A stretch of 64,000 nt of DNA from Haemophilus haemolyticus. Its GTDB lineage: Bacteria > Pseudomonadota > Gammaproteobacteria > Enterobacterales > Pasteurellaceae. Positions within the stretch are counted from its first letter, which is position 1, and each line of letters begins with the position of its first letter. The stretch is taken from assembly GCF_003493605.1 (NCBI RefSeq), contig NZ_QQKA01000007.1:1-64000 (forward strand), given 5' to 3'. Under the pieces are notes generated by a model that saw only the letters and a list, made by a program, of their open reading frames with translations, ran no database searches and had not been told where the DNA came from. Made by a program: the position numbers and the translations under genes. Below, piece by piece: positions 39,554 through 48,986 of this stretch.

Positions 39554-40015
39554 CTATTTATCCTTGTTTAATAATTCTGCCAAACGCGCATTATCTTCAT
39601 CAGTTAAAACATCTTGGGATTTCACCGCACTTTGAGCTTTTGGTTTACGTCTTAATAAAAATACCACGCCTAACAACACAAGCAATAATGGCGCAATCCA
39701 TAGCACTAATGTGCTCGCTGTCATAGGCGGATCGTAAGTTACAAAATTGCCGTAGCGTGCCACCATATAATCCACGACATCATTTTTCGATTTGCCTTCT
39801 TGTAAAAGCTCAAATACTTTACCACGCATATCCACTGCGATAGTCGCATTGGAATCCGCAATATTGTTATTTTGACATTGAGGGCAACGCAAAGATTGTG
39901 TTAATTGATGGTAATCACTCTCTTGCTGTGGAGAACTAAAATTAAGTGCATCAATGGATGAAAAGGCCATTGAGCTAAACAAAAGTGCGGTCAAAAATAG
40001 CCATGTTTTTTTCAT
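39554..40015 (-). CDS. ccmH: Cytochrome c maturation thioredoxin-like protein CcmH
   Basis: A 153-aa membrane-anchored protein with a signal sequence (MKKTWLFLTALLFSSMAFS) and the redox motif LRCPQCQNNNIADSN (about residues 42-56). A transmembrane helix lies at about 104-122. CcmH reduces the apocytochrome CxxCH cysteines. It covers only the N-terminal half of E. coli CcmH. Its ATG overlaps the dsbE stop (TAATG). Confidence 0.92.
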   Translation of the reverse strand: MKKTWLFLTALLFSSMAFSSIDALNFSSPQQESDYHQLTQSLRCPQCQNNNIADSNATIAVDMRGKVFELLQEGKSKNDVVDYMVARYGNFVTYDPPMTASTLVLWIAPLLLVLLGVVFLLRRKPKAQSAVKSQDVLTDEDNARLAELLNKDK

Positions 40016-40560
40016 TATTGTTGCTCCGAAAGTTTGTCATAAATTGGTTTTAAAGTTTGAGTCCAAACTTTCTCGTTTACATCACCGGCATAACGATAAT
40101 GAATCACACCTTTTCCATCTACAATGAAAGTTTCAGGCGCACCATATACCCCTAAATCCAAACCGAAAGAACCTTTTTCATCTTTTAAAACAACTTGATA
40201 AGGATTGCCAAGATCTTTTAACCACTTCACTGCTTTAGGTGATTCATCTTTATAATCTAAACCGATAATTCTCACACCATCTTTAGCAAGTTTGTTTAAA
40301 TATTGATGTTCTGCATAACAAGTCGGGCACCAAGTCGCCCATACATTAAGCAAAACGGGCTTACCTTGTTGAAACAATTCAGTCGTGTAAGCTTTATTTT
40401 CAAAAAGCTCCGTCAAATTTTTTGCTGGCACAGGCTTTCCAACCAAAGCAGACTCTAATGCTTTAATATCTTCACCTTGCGCATTGCGTTTTAATTGCAC
40501 TAAAAAGGCAATTGTTATCGATAAAAAGAGAATAAGAGGAACGAGTAATTTTTTTTTCAT
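40015..40560 (-). CDS. ccmG: Thiol:disulfide interchange protein DsbE/CcmG
   Basis: A 181-aa membrane-anchored thioredoxin with one N-terminal helix. The active site is WATWCPTCYAEHQYL (CPTC, about residues 78-81) and the cis-proline region is GVYGAPETFIVDG. It takes electrons from DsbD to reduce CcmH or apocytochrome c. It is followed at once by ccmH. A 113-bp gap separates it from ccmF, with a hairpin (ACACCTTAATCAAGGTG, about 40646-40662) but no T-run; E. coli has no such gap. Confidence 0.93.
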   Translation of the reverse strand: MKKKLLVPLILFLSITIAFLVQLKRNAQGEDIKALESALVGKPVPAKNLTELFENKAYTTELFQQGKPVLLNVWATWCPTCYAEHQYLNKLAKDGVRIIGLDYKDESPKAVKWLKDLGNPYQVVLKDEKGSFGLDLGVYGAPETFIVDGKGVIHYRYAGDVNEKVWTQTLKPIYDKLSEQQ

Positions 40561-40673
40561 TTTTTACCGCACTTTAAATATAAAAAACCAAAGTTGGCTT
40601 TCCCGAAAGCCCGCATTGTTCACACAAGCTAATTAAAAGTTAAGACACACCTTAATCAAGGTGCGCCGTCATA

Positions 40674-42620
40674 TTATTTTTTCAATAAAGCGTTAAATCG
40701 ATAGCGTCGATCAAACATGCACAATAATCCACCTAACGCCATAAACAAGCCGCCAATCCAAATCCAGCGAATAAATGGCTTGTAATATAAGCGTAACGCC
40801 CAAGAATTGTCCTCAAGTTTTTCACCAAGTGCCACATAAAGGTCACGAGTTAAACCACCAGCAATCGCGGCTTCCGTCATAGACATACGACTCACAGTGT
40901 AAAAACGTTTTTCTGCGAATAAACTTGCTTCTGGTTGCCCATCTTTCGAAATATCAATTTGCGCTTTTCCACCAACATAATTTGGACCATTCGCATCCGT
41001 CACTCCGGCGAATTTAAAATCGTAACGACCAATTTGTGCACTTTCGCCGACTTTCATTCGAACATCACGTTCTACGCTGAAGTTTTGGCTAAATGCGATA
41101 CCCCAAACAATCATTGCTACGCCTAAGTGAGCTAACATCATTCCCCAATGAGAACGAGATAGTTTGCGTACGCCCACAAAGAATGATTCACGATGCGTCG
41201 CTCGTTGTTGCAATTCATAAAGCGCAAGTAACGCGATAATCACAGTCATCATTGAACCAAGCACCGAACTCACGGTAATTTTATCTTGCAAAAAGTAAGG
41301 TAACGCAAAACCCGCAACCACCATAATAAATACGCTGATAACAACAGGCGTACGAATTGTAGAAAATTGGTCTCTACGCCATTTCACCAAAGGTCCAATA
41401 CCAAGCAATAATGCAAATGGTGTCATAATAATTAAGAACATTTGATCAAAGAATGGCGCACCAATAGAAATAGAACCTAAACCAAGTTGTTTGTGAACGA
41501 GTGGTAACAACGTTCCTAAAAATACAACGCAAAGTGCGGTCATTAAGAAGATATTATTTAATAACAACATACTTTCGCGTGAATAGCGTTCTGCATTATC
41601 ACGAGAGCGAATTTGACTGCCTTTATACGCATAGAGCGCAAGCGAACCGCCAATCACCACAACAAGGTAAGCCAAAATATACAAACCACGAGTTGGATCC
41701 GATGCAAATGCGTGAACTGAAACTAAGATGCCAGAACGAACTAAGAATGTGCCGAGCAAACAAAGTGAAAAGGCTAAAATAGCAAGTAATACCGTCCAAG
41801 CTTTGAAAGAACCGCGTTTTTCTGTGACAGAAAGAGAGTGAATCAATGCAGTACCAGCAAGCCAAGGCATAAACGATGAGTTTTCCACAGGATCCCAGAA
41901 CCACCAGCCCCCCCAGCCAAGCTCATAATAAGCCCACCAAGAACCGAGCACGATACCCAAAGTTAAAAACACCCAAGCAGCAAGCGTCCAAGGACGTGAC
42001 CAACGCGACCAAGCTGAATCTAATTTTCCAGTCATTAAGGATGCAATCGCAAACGCAAATGCCACAGAAAAACCAACATAACCCATATAAAGCAATGGAG
42101 GGTGGAAAATTAAGCCCACATCTTGCAACATTGGGTTAAGTTCTTTTCCATCCACTGGGAAATCAGGGAAAGTACGCGTAAAAGGATTTGAGGTGAACAA
42201 GACGAATAACACAAAACCGACGCTAATAATCCCCATAATACCAAGCACGCGAGCAACGGCTTCTTGAGGTAAATGTTTACTCAATAAAGCAACAGCAGAT
42301 GACCAAACAGCCAGTAGCCAAATCCACAGCAATAAAGAACCTTCGTGAGAACCCCAGACGGCAGATAAACGATAATAAATCGGTAAAGCCGTATTAGAGT
42401 TATTCACCACATACTGCACACTAAAATCATTTACTGCGAATAAATAAAATAACGCAGCAAAAGCGATGCTTAAACTTGCAAATAGACCATAAGTCATTGG
42501 GCGAGCTAATGCCATTAATTGTGCATTGCCCTTTTCTGCTCCCCACAAAGGGAAAATCGCCAACATAAGCGATACAGCTAAACTTAAAGCCAGCGCATAA
42601 TTTCCTAATTCAGCAATCAT
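40674..42620 (-). CDS. ccmF: Cytochrome c heme lyase subunit CcmF
   Basis: A 648-aa multi-spanning membrane protein with about 15 helices. The tryptophan-rich heme-handling loop [19 protein letters not shown] (about residues 235-253) is the WWD signature, with conserved periplasmic histidines nearby ([14 protein letters not shown]). CcmF takes heme from CcmE and attaches it to apocytochrome c with CcmH and CcmI. It overlaps ccmE by four bases (ATGA). Confidence 0.95.
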   Translation of the reverse strand: MIAELGNYALALSLAVSLMLAIFPLWGAEKGNAQLMALARPMTYGLFASLSIAFAALFYLFAVNDFSVQYVVNNSNTALPIYYRLSAVWGSHEGSLLLWIWLLAVWSSAVALLSKHLPQEAVARVLGIMGIISVGFVLFVLFTSNPFTRTFPDFPVDGKELNPMLQDVGLIFHPPLLYMGYVGFSVAFAFAIASLMTGKLDSAWSRWSRPWTLAAWVFLTLGIVLGSWWAYYELGWGGWWFWDPVENSSFMPWLAGTALIHSLSVTEKRGSFKAWTVLLAILAFSLCLLGTFLVRSGILVSVHAFASDPTRGLYILAYLVVVIGGSLALYAYKGSQIRSRDNAERYSRESMLLLNNIFLMTALCVVFLGTLLPLVHKQLGLGSISIGAPFFDQMFLIIMTPFALLLGIGPLVKWRRDQFSTIRTPVVISVFIMVVAGFALPYFLQDKITVSSVLGSMMTVIIALLALYELQQRATHRESFFVGVRKLSRSHWGMMLAHLGVAMIVWGIAFSQNFSVERDVRMKVGESAQIGRYDFKFAGVTDANGPNYVGGKAQIDISKDGQPEASLFAEKRFYTVSRMSMTEAAIAGGLTRDLYVALGEKLEDNSWALRLYYKPFIRWIWIGGLFMALGGLLCMFDRRYRFNALLKK

Positions 42621-43138
42621 TTTGCGCCTTCTTTTTCTTGACGATCACGTGTGCTTTCGCCTTTTAAATCTGCATCACCAATCCCCATTGGTTTATGCAC
42701 TTTTTGCATTTTTTCACCTAATTCTGGTGGCACATAATTTTCATCGTGTTTAGCCAATACTTCTGTCGCGGTTAAAACGGTTGGCTGAGTTAATACCCCT
42801 TGAGCCACAATACCTTGTCCTTCACGGAAAAGATCCGGCAAAATACCTTCATATTCAACAGTGATCGCAGGGCCAATATCATTTAAATCGAACCGCACTT
42901 TTAAGCTTTTTGGATCACGCACTACCGTGCCTTCAACCACCATACCGCCAACACGAATACGCTGTCCCACTTCAGGTTTTTGATTCGGGTTATTATCCTT
43001 ACCTTGAATCACTTCAGATGGCGTATAAAACAAGTCGATATTTTGACGTAATGCATACAGCATCAATCCACTTGCAATAGCAATGCCGAGCACAACAAAA
43101 ATGACTAATTTAAATCTGAATTTACGTCTTGGATTCAT
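42617..43138 (-). CDS. ccmE: Heme chaperone CcmE
   Basis: A 173-aa membrane-anchored OB-fold protein. The heme is bound covalently by the histidine in [12 protein letters not shown] (about H130), and the tyrosine four residues on is the axial ligand. The N-terminal basic segment and transmembrane helix ([19 protein letters not shown]) anchor it. It receives heme from CcmABCD and passes it to CcmF. It overlaps ccmD and ccmF. Confidence 0.95.
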   Translation of the reverse strand: MNPRRKFRFKLVIFVVLGIAIASGLMLYALRQNIDLFYTPSEVIQGKDNNPNQKPEVGQRIRVGGMVVEGTVVRDPKSLKVRFDLNDIGPAITVEYEGILPDLFREGQGIVAQGVLTQPTVLTATEVLAKHDENYVPPELGEKMQKVHKPMGIGDADLKGESTRDRQEKEGAK

Positions 43139-43338
43139 AGTGTGTTCCCCTTATTTGCTTGTTGTAAACGTTCTTCGCGTTGTTGCTCACGCAATACATT
43201 TTGTAACACTGTCTTGCGTTGTTTTACACTTTGAACAATTAAGGCAATCACTGCCACTAAACTTATTGCATAGGATAACCATACGTAAAAACCGTAGCCA
43301 CCCATATTAAAAAAATCACTCCAAGTTTGGAAAAACAT
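43135..43338 (-). CDS. ccmD: Heme exporter small subunit CcmD
   Basis: A 67-aa protein with one transmembrane helix (about 15-37, [20 protein letters not shown]) and a basic cytoplasmic tail. CcmD helps release holo-CcmE from the CcmABC complex. Size, topology and position between ccmC and ccmE identify it, since the sequence itself is weakly conserved. Confidence 0.88.
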   Translation of the reverse strand: MFFQTWSDFFNMGGYGFYVWLSYAISLVAVIALIVQSVKQRKTVLQNVLREQQREERLQQANKGNTL

Positions 43339-43380
43339 AAAATATTCCTCATAAAAAATCGCTAAAAAACTAACCGCACT

Positions 43381-44121
43381 TTATTTCAGTGTTTGAGCTA
43401 ATGCTTTAACCCAAGGACGTTTCGCATCTTCTTTCAATAATTCCACACGATAACGCACTAAAGTAAGCCAAATATACAAGGTTAAAAAACCGAAGATACA
43501 CAAAATCAATGGAACCAACATTGGAATTGCAATGGATGGTTTTTCCAGTTTAGTGATACTCGCACCTTGATGTAACGTGTTCCACCATTCCACCGAAAAA
43601 TGAATAATCGGTAAAATCACGACCGTTGTAATGCATAAAATCCCAGCCGCTTTTGCCCCTACGTTACGATCTGAAAAAGCAGAATAAAGCGCTAAGATAC
43701 CAAGATAAAGAAAGAATAAAATTAATTCTGCAGTTAAGCGAGCATCCCACACCCACCAAGTGCCCCACATTGGTTTACCCCAAATCGCGCCAGTCACAAG
43801 CGATAAAAAAGTAAACAATGCACCAATTGGCGCCATTGCAATCATTGCGAGGTGAGCTTGCTTAATTTGCCACACAAGGGCAACCACAGCCGCAATCGCC
43901 ATTGAACCGTACACACCCATTGACCAAATCGCTGTCGGCACATGCACATACATAATTCGGAAACTATTGCCCTGTTGGTAATCTGCTGGGGCGAATGCTA
44001 AGCCCCATACAATGCCGACACCGAGTAAAATAAGCGTTAAAAATGCAAATAGCGGACTCAATTTACCGCAGATACGATATTGAGTTTCGGGTTTTGCATA
44101 AGGATGTAGCCACTTCCACAT
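43381..44121 (-). CDS. ccmC: Heme exporter protein CcmC
   Basis: A 246-aa membrane protein with six helices. WGTWWVWDARLTAELILFF (about residues 125-143) is the WWD heme loop, flanked by the conserved histidines in YVHVPTAIWSMG and HFSVEWWNTLHQ. CcmC presents heme to CcmE. An uptake sequence lies in the short gap to ccmD. Confidence 0.94.
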   Translation of the reverse strand: MWKWLHPYAKPETQYRICGKLSPLFAFLTLILLGVGIVWGLAFAPADYQQGNSFRIMYVHVPTAIWSMGVYGSMAIAAVVALVWQIKQAHLAMIAMAPIGALFTFLSLVTGAIWGKPMWGTWWVWDARLTAELILFFLYLGILALYSAFSDRNVGAKAAGILCITTVVILPIIHFSVEWWNTLHQGASITKLEKPSIAIPMLVPLILCIFGFLTLYIWLTLVRYRVELLKEDAKRPWVKALAQTLK

Positions 44122-44179
44122 AAAAAATCCTTAAAAATTAAAGAGAAAAACCACCGCACTTTTATGCGGTGGGATGCAA

Positions 44180-44845
44180 TTAATTATCTAAACTAATTCG
44201 CAGTGCCGCTGCGATGGCAAAAGGCGAAAGCGTTACAGCGCCAACCATCATGGCACCTAAAATCGCCAGTTGCCCCCCATAAGGTACATTTAAGCCTGCA
44301 GCTTCTAATACTGATGACGCAAAAATCAAAACAGGAATAAACAACGGAACAACAAGCAAACTCAACAACACGCCACCTTTTCGCAATCCCACCGTTAAAG
44401 CCACACCAATTGCACCGATACAACTCAATACAGGAGTGCCAAGTAACAATGTCAAAACCAATGCCCACCAAATATTGACCTCAAGAGAAAGCAACAAAGC
44501 AGCAATAGGTGATAGCAAAATAAGCGGCAAACCAGTGAGCAACCAATGTGCAACGACTTTAGCCAAAGCCGTCATCGGCAAAGGCTGCGCGGTTAACATT
44601 AATTGTTCAAGAGAGCCATCAATAAAATCATCACGGAATAAACGTTCAAAAGAAAGCAATGCTGAAAGTAATGCGGCTACCCATGCGATACCCGGTGCGA
44701 TACGAGAAAGTAATTTAGGATCCGGCCCAATAACAAGTGGAAACAAGGTAATCACAAGCAAAAAAAACCATAGGGGATTTAAAATCTCCGCATTTTTGCG
44801 CATCGCAATTTGAAGTTCTCGTTTAATTATCTCAAAAAAAATCAT
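44180..44845 (-). CDS. ccmB: Heme exporter membrane protein CcmB
   Basis: A 221-aa ABC-transporter permease with six transmembrane helices. The FERLFRDDFIDGSLEQLMLT segment (about 67-86) is the CcmB signature and probably the coupling helix that contacts the CcmA ATPase. With CcmA it uses ATP to free holo-CcmE. It starts 4 bp after ccmA. Paired uptake sequences lie in the gap to ccmC (about 44151-44165). Confidence 0.94.
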   Translation of the reverse strand: MIFFEIIKRELQIAMRKNAEILNPLWFFLLVITLFPLVIGPDPKLLSRIAPGIAWVAALLSALLSFERLFRDDFIDGSLEQLMLTAQPLPMTALAKVVAHWLLTGLPLILLSPIAALLLSLEVNIWWALVLTLLLGTPVLSCIGAIGVALTVGLRKGGVLLSLLVVPLFIPVLIFASSVLEAAGLNVPYGGQLAILGAMMVGAVTLSPFAIAAALRISLDN

Positions 44846-44849
44846 TAAG

Positions 44850-45488
44850 TTATTCCGCTTTATAAGCCGCTAAATTCAATTTTTGCAGATGAGAACTTGG
44901 CACTTCTTGGTGGCTAGTCAACAATACAATACCACCTCGTTGCGCATGCTCATCAAAAAGTGCGGTTAGAATTTCCACGCCTTTTTTATCAATCGCAGTA
45001 AAGGGCTCATCTAAAATCCATAAGGGTGCTTGAGACAGCCATAAGCGACCTAACGCGATACGTTTTTGTTGCCCTGCAGAAAGTTGTGCGGCGGGCAAAT
45101 CTTCACGGCCTAACAATCCCACTTTCTCAAGCAAATCCCACAAAATATCAGTATTTTGTTCCGCTTGACTAATTCGTTGATAAAACTGCAAATTTTCCCA
45201 TGCGGTTAATTCTGGTTTTACGCCAGAAAGATGACCTAAATAAAGCAAATTTTGATGATACTGTTCACGTTGTTTAGAAATTGCTTCAGCATCCCACCGC
45301 ACTTCGCCTTCTAAAGGTTGAGCTAAACCAGCAAGAATACGCAATAAACTGGTTTTACCTATGCCGTTATGCCCTTCAATTTGCACAAAATCACCGCTAT
45401 TAAAATCGCAAGTCAAAGCACGAAAAAGTACGCGCTCACCACGTTGGCAGGATAAATTTTGCAGAGATAACTTGTGTGGTTCAAACAT
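44850..45488 (-). CDS. ccmA: Heme exporter ATP-binding protein CcmA
   Basis: A 212-aa ABC ATPase. Walker A is [12 protein letters not shown] (about residues 38-49), the signature motif is [14 protein letters not shown], Walker B is [13 protein letters not shown], and the switch histidine is in LLTSHQEV. It is the first gene of the minus-strand ccm cluster, which together makes c-type cytochromes for anaerobic respiration. It is divergent from sodA. Confidence 0.95.
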   Translation of the reverse strand: MFEPHKLSLQNLSCQRGERVLFRALTCDFNSGDFVQIEGHNGIGKTSLLRILAGLAQPLEGEVRWDAEAISKQREQYHQNLLYLGHLSGVKPELTAWENLQFYQRISQAEQNTDILWDLLEKVGLLGREDLPAAQLSAGQQKRIALGRLWLSQAPLWILDEPFTAIDKKGVEILTALFDEHAQRGGIVLLTSHQEVPSSHLQKLNLAAYKAE

Positions 45489-45643
45489 AATTGCAAAGGG
45501 AAAATAAAAAGTGGCGGTATTCTAATATTTGATGAAATTTTCGCAACTCAAACGCATAACTCTTTAGAAGTAGATCGATAGGTTTATTGATTTAAAACAA
45601 GGTTTAATAAATTCGTCTATTAATGCAAAAGGAAAAACATTTA

Positions 45644-45657
45644 ATGATCTAAATCAA
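45644..45657 (+). promoter_or_regulatory. FNR-like site upstream of sodA
   Basis: ATGATCTAAATCAA matches the FNR consensus TTGATNNNNATCAA in all but one or two bases of the left half. It lies about 100 bp before the sodA ATG, a position from which FNR could repress sodA anaerobically. It is also close enough to the divergent ccmA to affect the ccm cluster. Confidence 0.5.
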
Positions 45658-45680
45658 AATTTTTGCTATTATTTGCTCAC

Positions 45681-45736
45681 TTTTGGTTATAGACCAAAAC
45701 CCTCAACGAAATTTGTCTTTACAAATTTGTCTTTAC
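45681..45736 (+). repeat. Inverted and tandem repeats in the sodA 5' region
   Basis: TTTTGGT and ACCAAAA form a 7-bp inverted repeat (45681-45699). Two exact copies of AAATTTGTCTTTAC stand head to tail at 45709-45722 and 45723-45736, just before the AAGGAA Shine-Dalgarno. The tandem copy looks like a slippage duplication in the untranslated leader. Confidence 0.75.
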
Positions 45737-45752
45737 ATAGAAGGAATAAATT

Positions 45753-46400
45753 ATGGCTTACACTCTACCTGAATTAGGCTACGCCTACGATGCATTAGAA
45801 CCACATTTCGATGCGCAAACAATGGAAATCCACCATAGCAAACACCACCAAGCTTATGTAAACAATGCAAACGCAGCATTAGAAGGTTTACCGGCTGAAT
45901 TAGTGGAAATGTGCCCAGGTCAATTAGTTTCTAACCTTGACAAAATCCCTGCAGAAAAACGCGGCGTATTACGCAATAACGCAGGCGGTCATGCAAACCA
46001 CAGCTTATTCTGGAAAGGTTTGAAAAAAGGCACAACCTTACAGGGCGCATTAAAAGATGCTATCGAACGTGATTTCGGTTCTGTAGATGCATTTAAAGCA
46101 GAATTTGAAAAAGCAGCAGCAACTCGTTTCGGTTCAGGTTGGGCGTGGTTAGTATTAACTGCTGAAGGTAAATTGGCAGTAGTATCAACAGCAAACCAAG
46201 ATAACCCATTAATGGGTAAAGAAGTGGCAGGTTGTGAAGGTTTCCCACTTTTAGGTTTAGACGTTTGGGAACACGCTTACTACTTAAAATTCCAAAACCG
46301 CCGTCCAGACTACATTAAAGAATTCTGGAACGTGGTAAACTGGGATTTCGTTGCAGAACGTTTTGAACAAAAAACAGCACACTGCAACTGCGCAAAATAA
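45753..46400 (+). CDS. sodA: Superoxide dismutase, manganese type
   Basis: A 215-aa Fe/Mn-family superoxide dismutase. Metal ligands are expected at His27 (HHSKHHQAY region), a histidine in [13 protein letters not shown] (about 82), and Asp and His in [11 protein letters not shown] (about 170 and 174). The glycine of AGGHANH and the NQDNPLMG segment favour the manganese form. The C-terminus has an unusual HCNCAK ending with two cysteines. It is monocistronic with a terminator at 46416. Confidence 0.95.
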   Translation: MAYTLPELGYAYDALEPHFDAQTMEIHHSKHHQAYVNNANAALEGLPAELVEMCPGQLVSNLDKIPAEKRGVLRNNAGGHANHSLFWKGLKKGTTLQGALKDAIERDFGSVDAFKAEFEKAAATRFGSGWAWLVLTAEGKLAVVSTANQDNPLMGKEVAGCEGFPLLGLDVWEHAYYLKFQNRRPDYIKEFWNVVNWDFVAERFEQKTAHCNCAK

Positions 46401-46415
46401 TCAATATTGAAGAAT

Positions 46416-46443
46416 AAGCCTAGCAAACGCTAGGCTTTTCTTC
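46416..46443 (+). terminator. Terminator after sodA
   Basis: AAGCCTAGC (46416-46424) pairs with GCTAGGCTT (46429-46437), followed by TTCTTCTTT. It marks the left boundary of the accessory island. Confidence 0.8.
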
Positions 46444-46538
46444 TTTCCCGATACTCAATATATAAAAGTGAGGTGACAACGACTAGCCGCAAAAGTTAGA
46501 CTGTTATCAACAGGATAATCAAACCTAATTTTCTGTAG

Positions 46539-46874
46539 CTAATTTTTCCATTCGATCATTTGCTCAATCAATAAAATTAATTTTCTTCTTTCCATATCAT
46601 CTAATTGATTTAATAATCGATCAAGTTGATAAATTTGATCCGATGGTTGCAAACTACTATCTGTGATCAAATCAGACACACGGCATTGAAACAGTGTTGC
46701 AAATTCACATAAACGCTCTACATTTAATCCAATCTTACCGCGCTCCATTCTAGAAATGGCATCATTGCTTAATCCCAATATTTCTGCCACTTTTGCTTGT
46801 GATAAACCTGAGGCTTTCCGATATTTTGCAATAGAAGCTCCCACTTGTTTATTTATCTCAACTTTATCTTTCAC
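46539..46874 (-). CDS. XRE-family transcriptional regulator
   Basis: A 111-aa DNA-binding protein. The helix-turn-helix spans about 12-66 (IAKYRKASGLSQAKVAEILG, then SNDAISRMERGKIG), typical of Cro/C1-type repressors. A C-terminal helical part (about 77-111) may dimerise. It is divergent from the WYL gene, and the 190 bp between them contains a 21-bp-spaced direct repeat. Small XRE genes often control defence or restriction clusters; that role is inferred from context. Confidence 0.85.
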   Translation of the reverse strand: MKDKVEINKQVGASIAKYRKASGLSQAKVAEILGLSNDAISRMERGKIGLNVERLCEFATLFQCRVSDLITDSSLQPSDQIYQLDRLLNQLDDMERRKLILLIEQMIEWKN

Positions 46875-46941
46875 GCCATTTTCTTTATTTCATTTTTTGA
46901 ATGGAACGAGTATAAACATTCACCACCCAATAAAAAGAGAA

Positions 46942-46979
46942 TTAAAATCTTGCAATAAAGAGTTAAATTCTTACAATAA
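46942..46979. promoter_or_regulatory. Direct repeat between the divergent XRE and WYL genes
   Basis: TTAAAATCTTGCAATAA (46942-46958) and TTAAATTCTTACAATAA (46963-46979) match at 15 of 17 positions with a period of 21 bp, exactly two helical turns. This is a likely operator for one of the two adjacent regulators. Confidence 0.55.
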
Positions 46980-47072
46980 GCGAGATTTTATACAAAATAT
47001 TTTCTCGCCCGAATCAACCGTGCAAATACTTTACATAAAATACATGCATATATTGAAATCAAGAGAATGATT

Positions 47073-47966
47073 ATGTCGAACAAACACGAAAAACTAGCGG
47101 AACATTTAGCTTCTATTTTGGTGGAATTGAATACCACAGGGCAAATTGATATTAATGAACTAGCCGAACGCTTTTCTATCGGCATTCGCACCTTACAAAA
47201 AGATCTAAATGAACGTCTTGTTTTCCTAAATTGGGAACAAAATGGACCGCGCTTTTATCGTTTAAACCGTGCCCAACTCGGTGTGTTCACTAAAGAAGAT
47301 ATTGAACGATTTGCCCATTTCGCTAGTGTGCAAGATCTTTTCCCTAAAATAGATCGTGAATTTTTTCAACATAGTTTAAATGAAAGTATTGCCGTTAAAG
47401 GATTACATTACGAAGCAATTCAGCATCGCCAACAAGAATTTAAACTACTTCAAAATGCGATTGAAAAACATTGCGTGGTGCAATTTACCTATCAAAAACT
47501 CGGCACTCAAAATGCTTCAAATCGTGAAGTTGAGCCTTATGTGTTATTAAATAAAAATGGGGTTTGGTATCTCATCGGCCTTGAAAATGGAAAACAAAAA
47601 ACCTTTTGCTTCACTCAAATCCATTTTTTAAAAATAACAGATAAAACATTCAAACCTGATGAACAATTTCTCTCAGAAATTCAAAAAAGCGACAGCATTT
47701 CACACGGCAATCAAATTAGTGAAGTTGTAATCAAAGTAGATGCTTCCGTTGCCCATTATTTCACTCGACGTAATTTGCTACCAAACCAAGAAACTATCCG
47801 AAAATTAGAAAATGGCGAGCTTCTGCTCTCTTGCAAAAACATTCACGAGTTAGAAATTATTCCATTAGTGCAATATTGGATTCCACATTTGGTGATTGTG
47901 AGTCCAAATGAGTTACAAAATAAAATGCTTTCTAATTTACAAAATTATATTCAAATGAACAGATAA
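47073..47966 (+). CDS. WYL-domain transcriptional regulator
   Basis: A 297-aa protein with an N-terminal winged helix (ELAERFSIGIRTLQKDLNER, about residues 28-47) and a central WYL domain (about 140-205) including NREVEPYVLLNKNGVWYLIG. It ends with the C-terminal WCX-type extension (VIKVDASVAHYFTRRNLLPN). WYL regulators such as BrxR and CapW bind nucleotides or DNA ends and repress defence operons until needed. Two ATGs are possible (47067 and 47073); AAGAGA is better spaced for the second. It ends 13 bp before the AAA+ gene. Confidence 0.85.
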   Translation: MSNKHEKLAEHLASILVELNTTGQIDINELAERFSIGIRTLQKDLNERLVFLNWEQNGPRFYRLNRAQLGVFTKEDIERFAHFASVQDLFPKIDREFFQHSLNESIAVKGLHYEAIQHRQQEFKLLQNAIEKHCVVQFTYQKLGTQNASNREVEPYVLLNKNGVWYLIGLENGKQKTFCFTQIHFLKITDKTFKPDEQFLSEIQKSDSISHGNQISEVVIKVDASVAHYFTRRNLLPNQETIRKLENGELLLSCKNIHELEIIPLVQYWIPHLVIVSPNELQNKMLSNLQNYIQMNR

Positions 47967-47979
47967 AAGAGGTCTTACC

Positions 47980-48963
47980 GTGTTTAACAAAAAAGCAAAA
48001 ACATCAGAAGAGTTTATTGAGGAATTAAAAAAATTGCTTCCAGAAGAACAGGAAATAAATGATTATTCAAATGATAAAAAAGAAAAAAATCCTATTGAAT
48101 ATCAACTAGATACACCTAGATTATGCCTAGATGAGGTTATCCTATCTAAATCAACAAGATTACAGCTTGAGGAGGGGATGGCAAAGCTTCGCTTTCATAA
48201 AATTATCTATGAAGATTGGAATTTTCAAAAGATTGATAAACAAGGTAAAGCTGTTATCTTGAACTTTTTTGGTAAGCCAGGAACAGGTAAGACTTTAACA
48301 GCAGAGGGATTCGCAGGAAGCATTAATAAATCTATTATAAAACTTGGTATTGCTGAGCTTGAAAGTAAATTTATGGGAGAAACATCAAAGAATATTCAAA
48401 CTATATTTAAAGTAGCAAAAGAGAATGATTCAGTACTATTCTTTGATGAGGCTGATACTTTATTAGGAAAACGTTTATCTTCGGTAACACAAGGTATTGA
48501 TAATGAAGTAAATGCGATGCGTTCAACATTGTTAATTGAGTTAGAAAAATTTGATGGTATTGCTATTTTTGCTACAAATTTTGCAAAAAATTATGATGAA
48601 GCATTTCGTAGTCGTATTAGCCATCATATTTATTTTGATTTACCTGATTTAGAAGCAAGAAAACAACTATGGAATTTAATGTTAGTAAAAGAAATTCCGC
48701 TAGCTGAAAATCGAGAAGAGGTTATTGAGAAAATAGCTAAATTATCAGAGGGGTTTTCTGGACGAGATATTCGAACTTGTATGCGTTTAGTTTTACCCAA
48801 GGCGTTACTTGAGTCAGAACAAAATAATACTGAAAAAATGGTAACACTTAAACAGCTAGGAGATGTCATCGAACAAGTAAAGCAAGCACAAAAAGAAGTG
48901 GCAAGTAAACCAAAAAATAGAAATGATATTGATTCTGCAAGATCAATGTTAGGCATAAATTAA
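47980..48963 (+). CDS. AAA+ ATPase of the ZorAB-like system
   Basis: A 327-aa single-domain AAA ATPase of the FtsH/Cdc48-like classic clade. Walker A is GKPGTGKT (98-105) and Walker B is VLFFDEAD (152-159). An aromatic pore loop SKFMGET (129-135) and the second-region arginines in AFRSRI (209-213) are present, and a C-terminal lid follows (EGFSGRDIRTCMRL). The pore loop suggests it threads or remodels a protein. The start is GTG with AGAGG upstream. It lies 23 bp before the next gene. No such ATPase belongs to the Zorya types I know. Confidence 0.85.
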   Translation: MFNKKAKTSEEFIEELKKLLPEEQEINDYSNDKKEKNPIEYQLDTPRLCLDEVILSKSTRLQLEEGMAKLRFHKIIYEDWNFQKIDKQGKAVILNFFGKPGTGKTLTAEGFAGSINKSIIKLGIAELESKFMGETSKNIQTIFKVAKENDSVLFFDEADTLLGKRLSSVTQGIDNEVNAMRSTLLIELEKFDGIAIFATNFAKNYDEAFRSRISHHIYFDLPDLEARKQLWNLMLVKEIPLAENREEVIEKIAKLSEGFSGRDIRTCMRLVLPKALLESEQNNTEKMVTLKQLGDVIEQVKQAQKEVASKPKNRNDIDSARSMLGIN

Positions 48964-48986
48964 TATTAACTAAGAGGAAAAAAATT

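Noticed and set aside
40561-40673. A missing gene between ccmG and ccmF
   Set aside because: The 113-bp gap holds only an uptake sequence and a hairpin without a coding frame; all expected ccm genes are accounted for.
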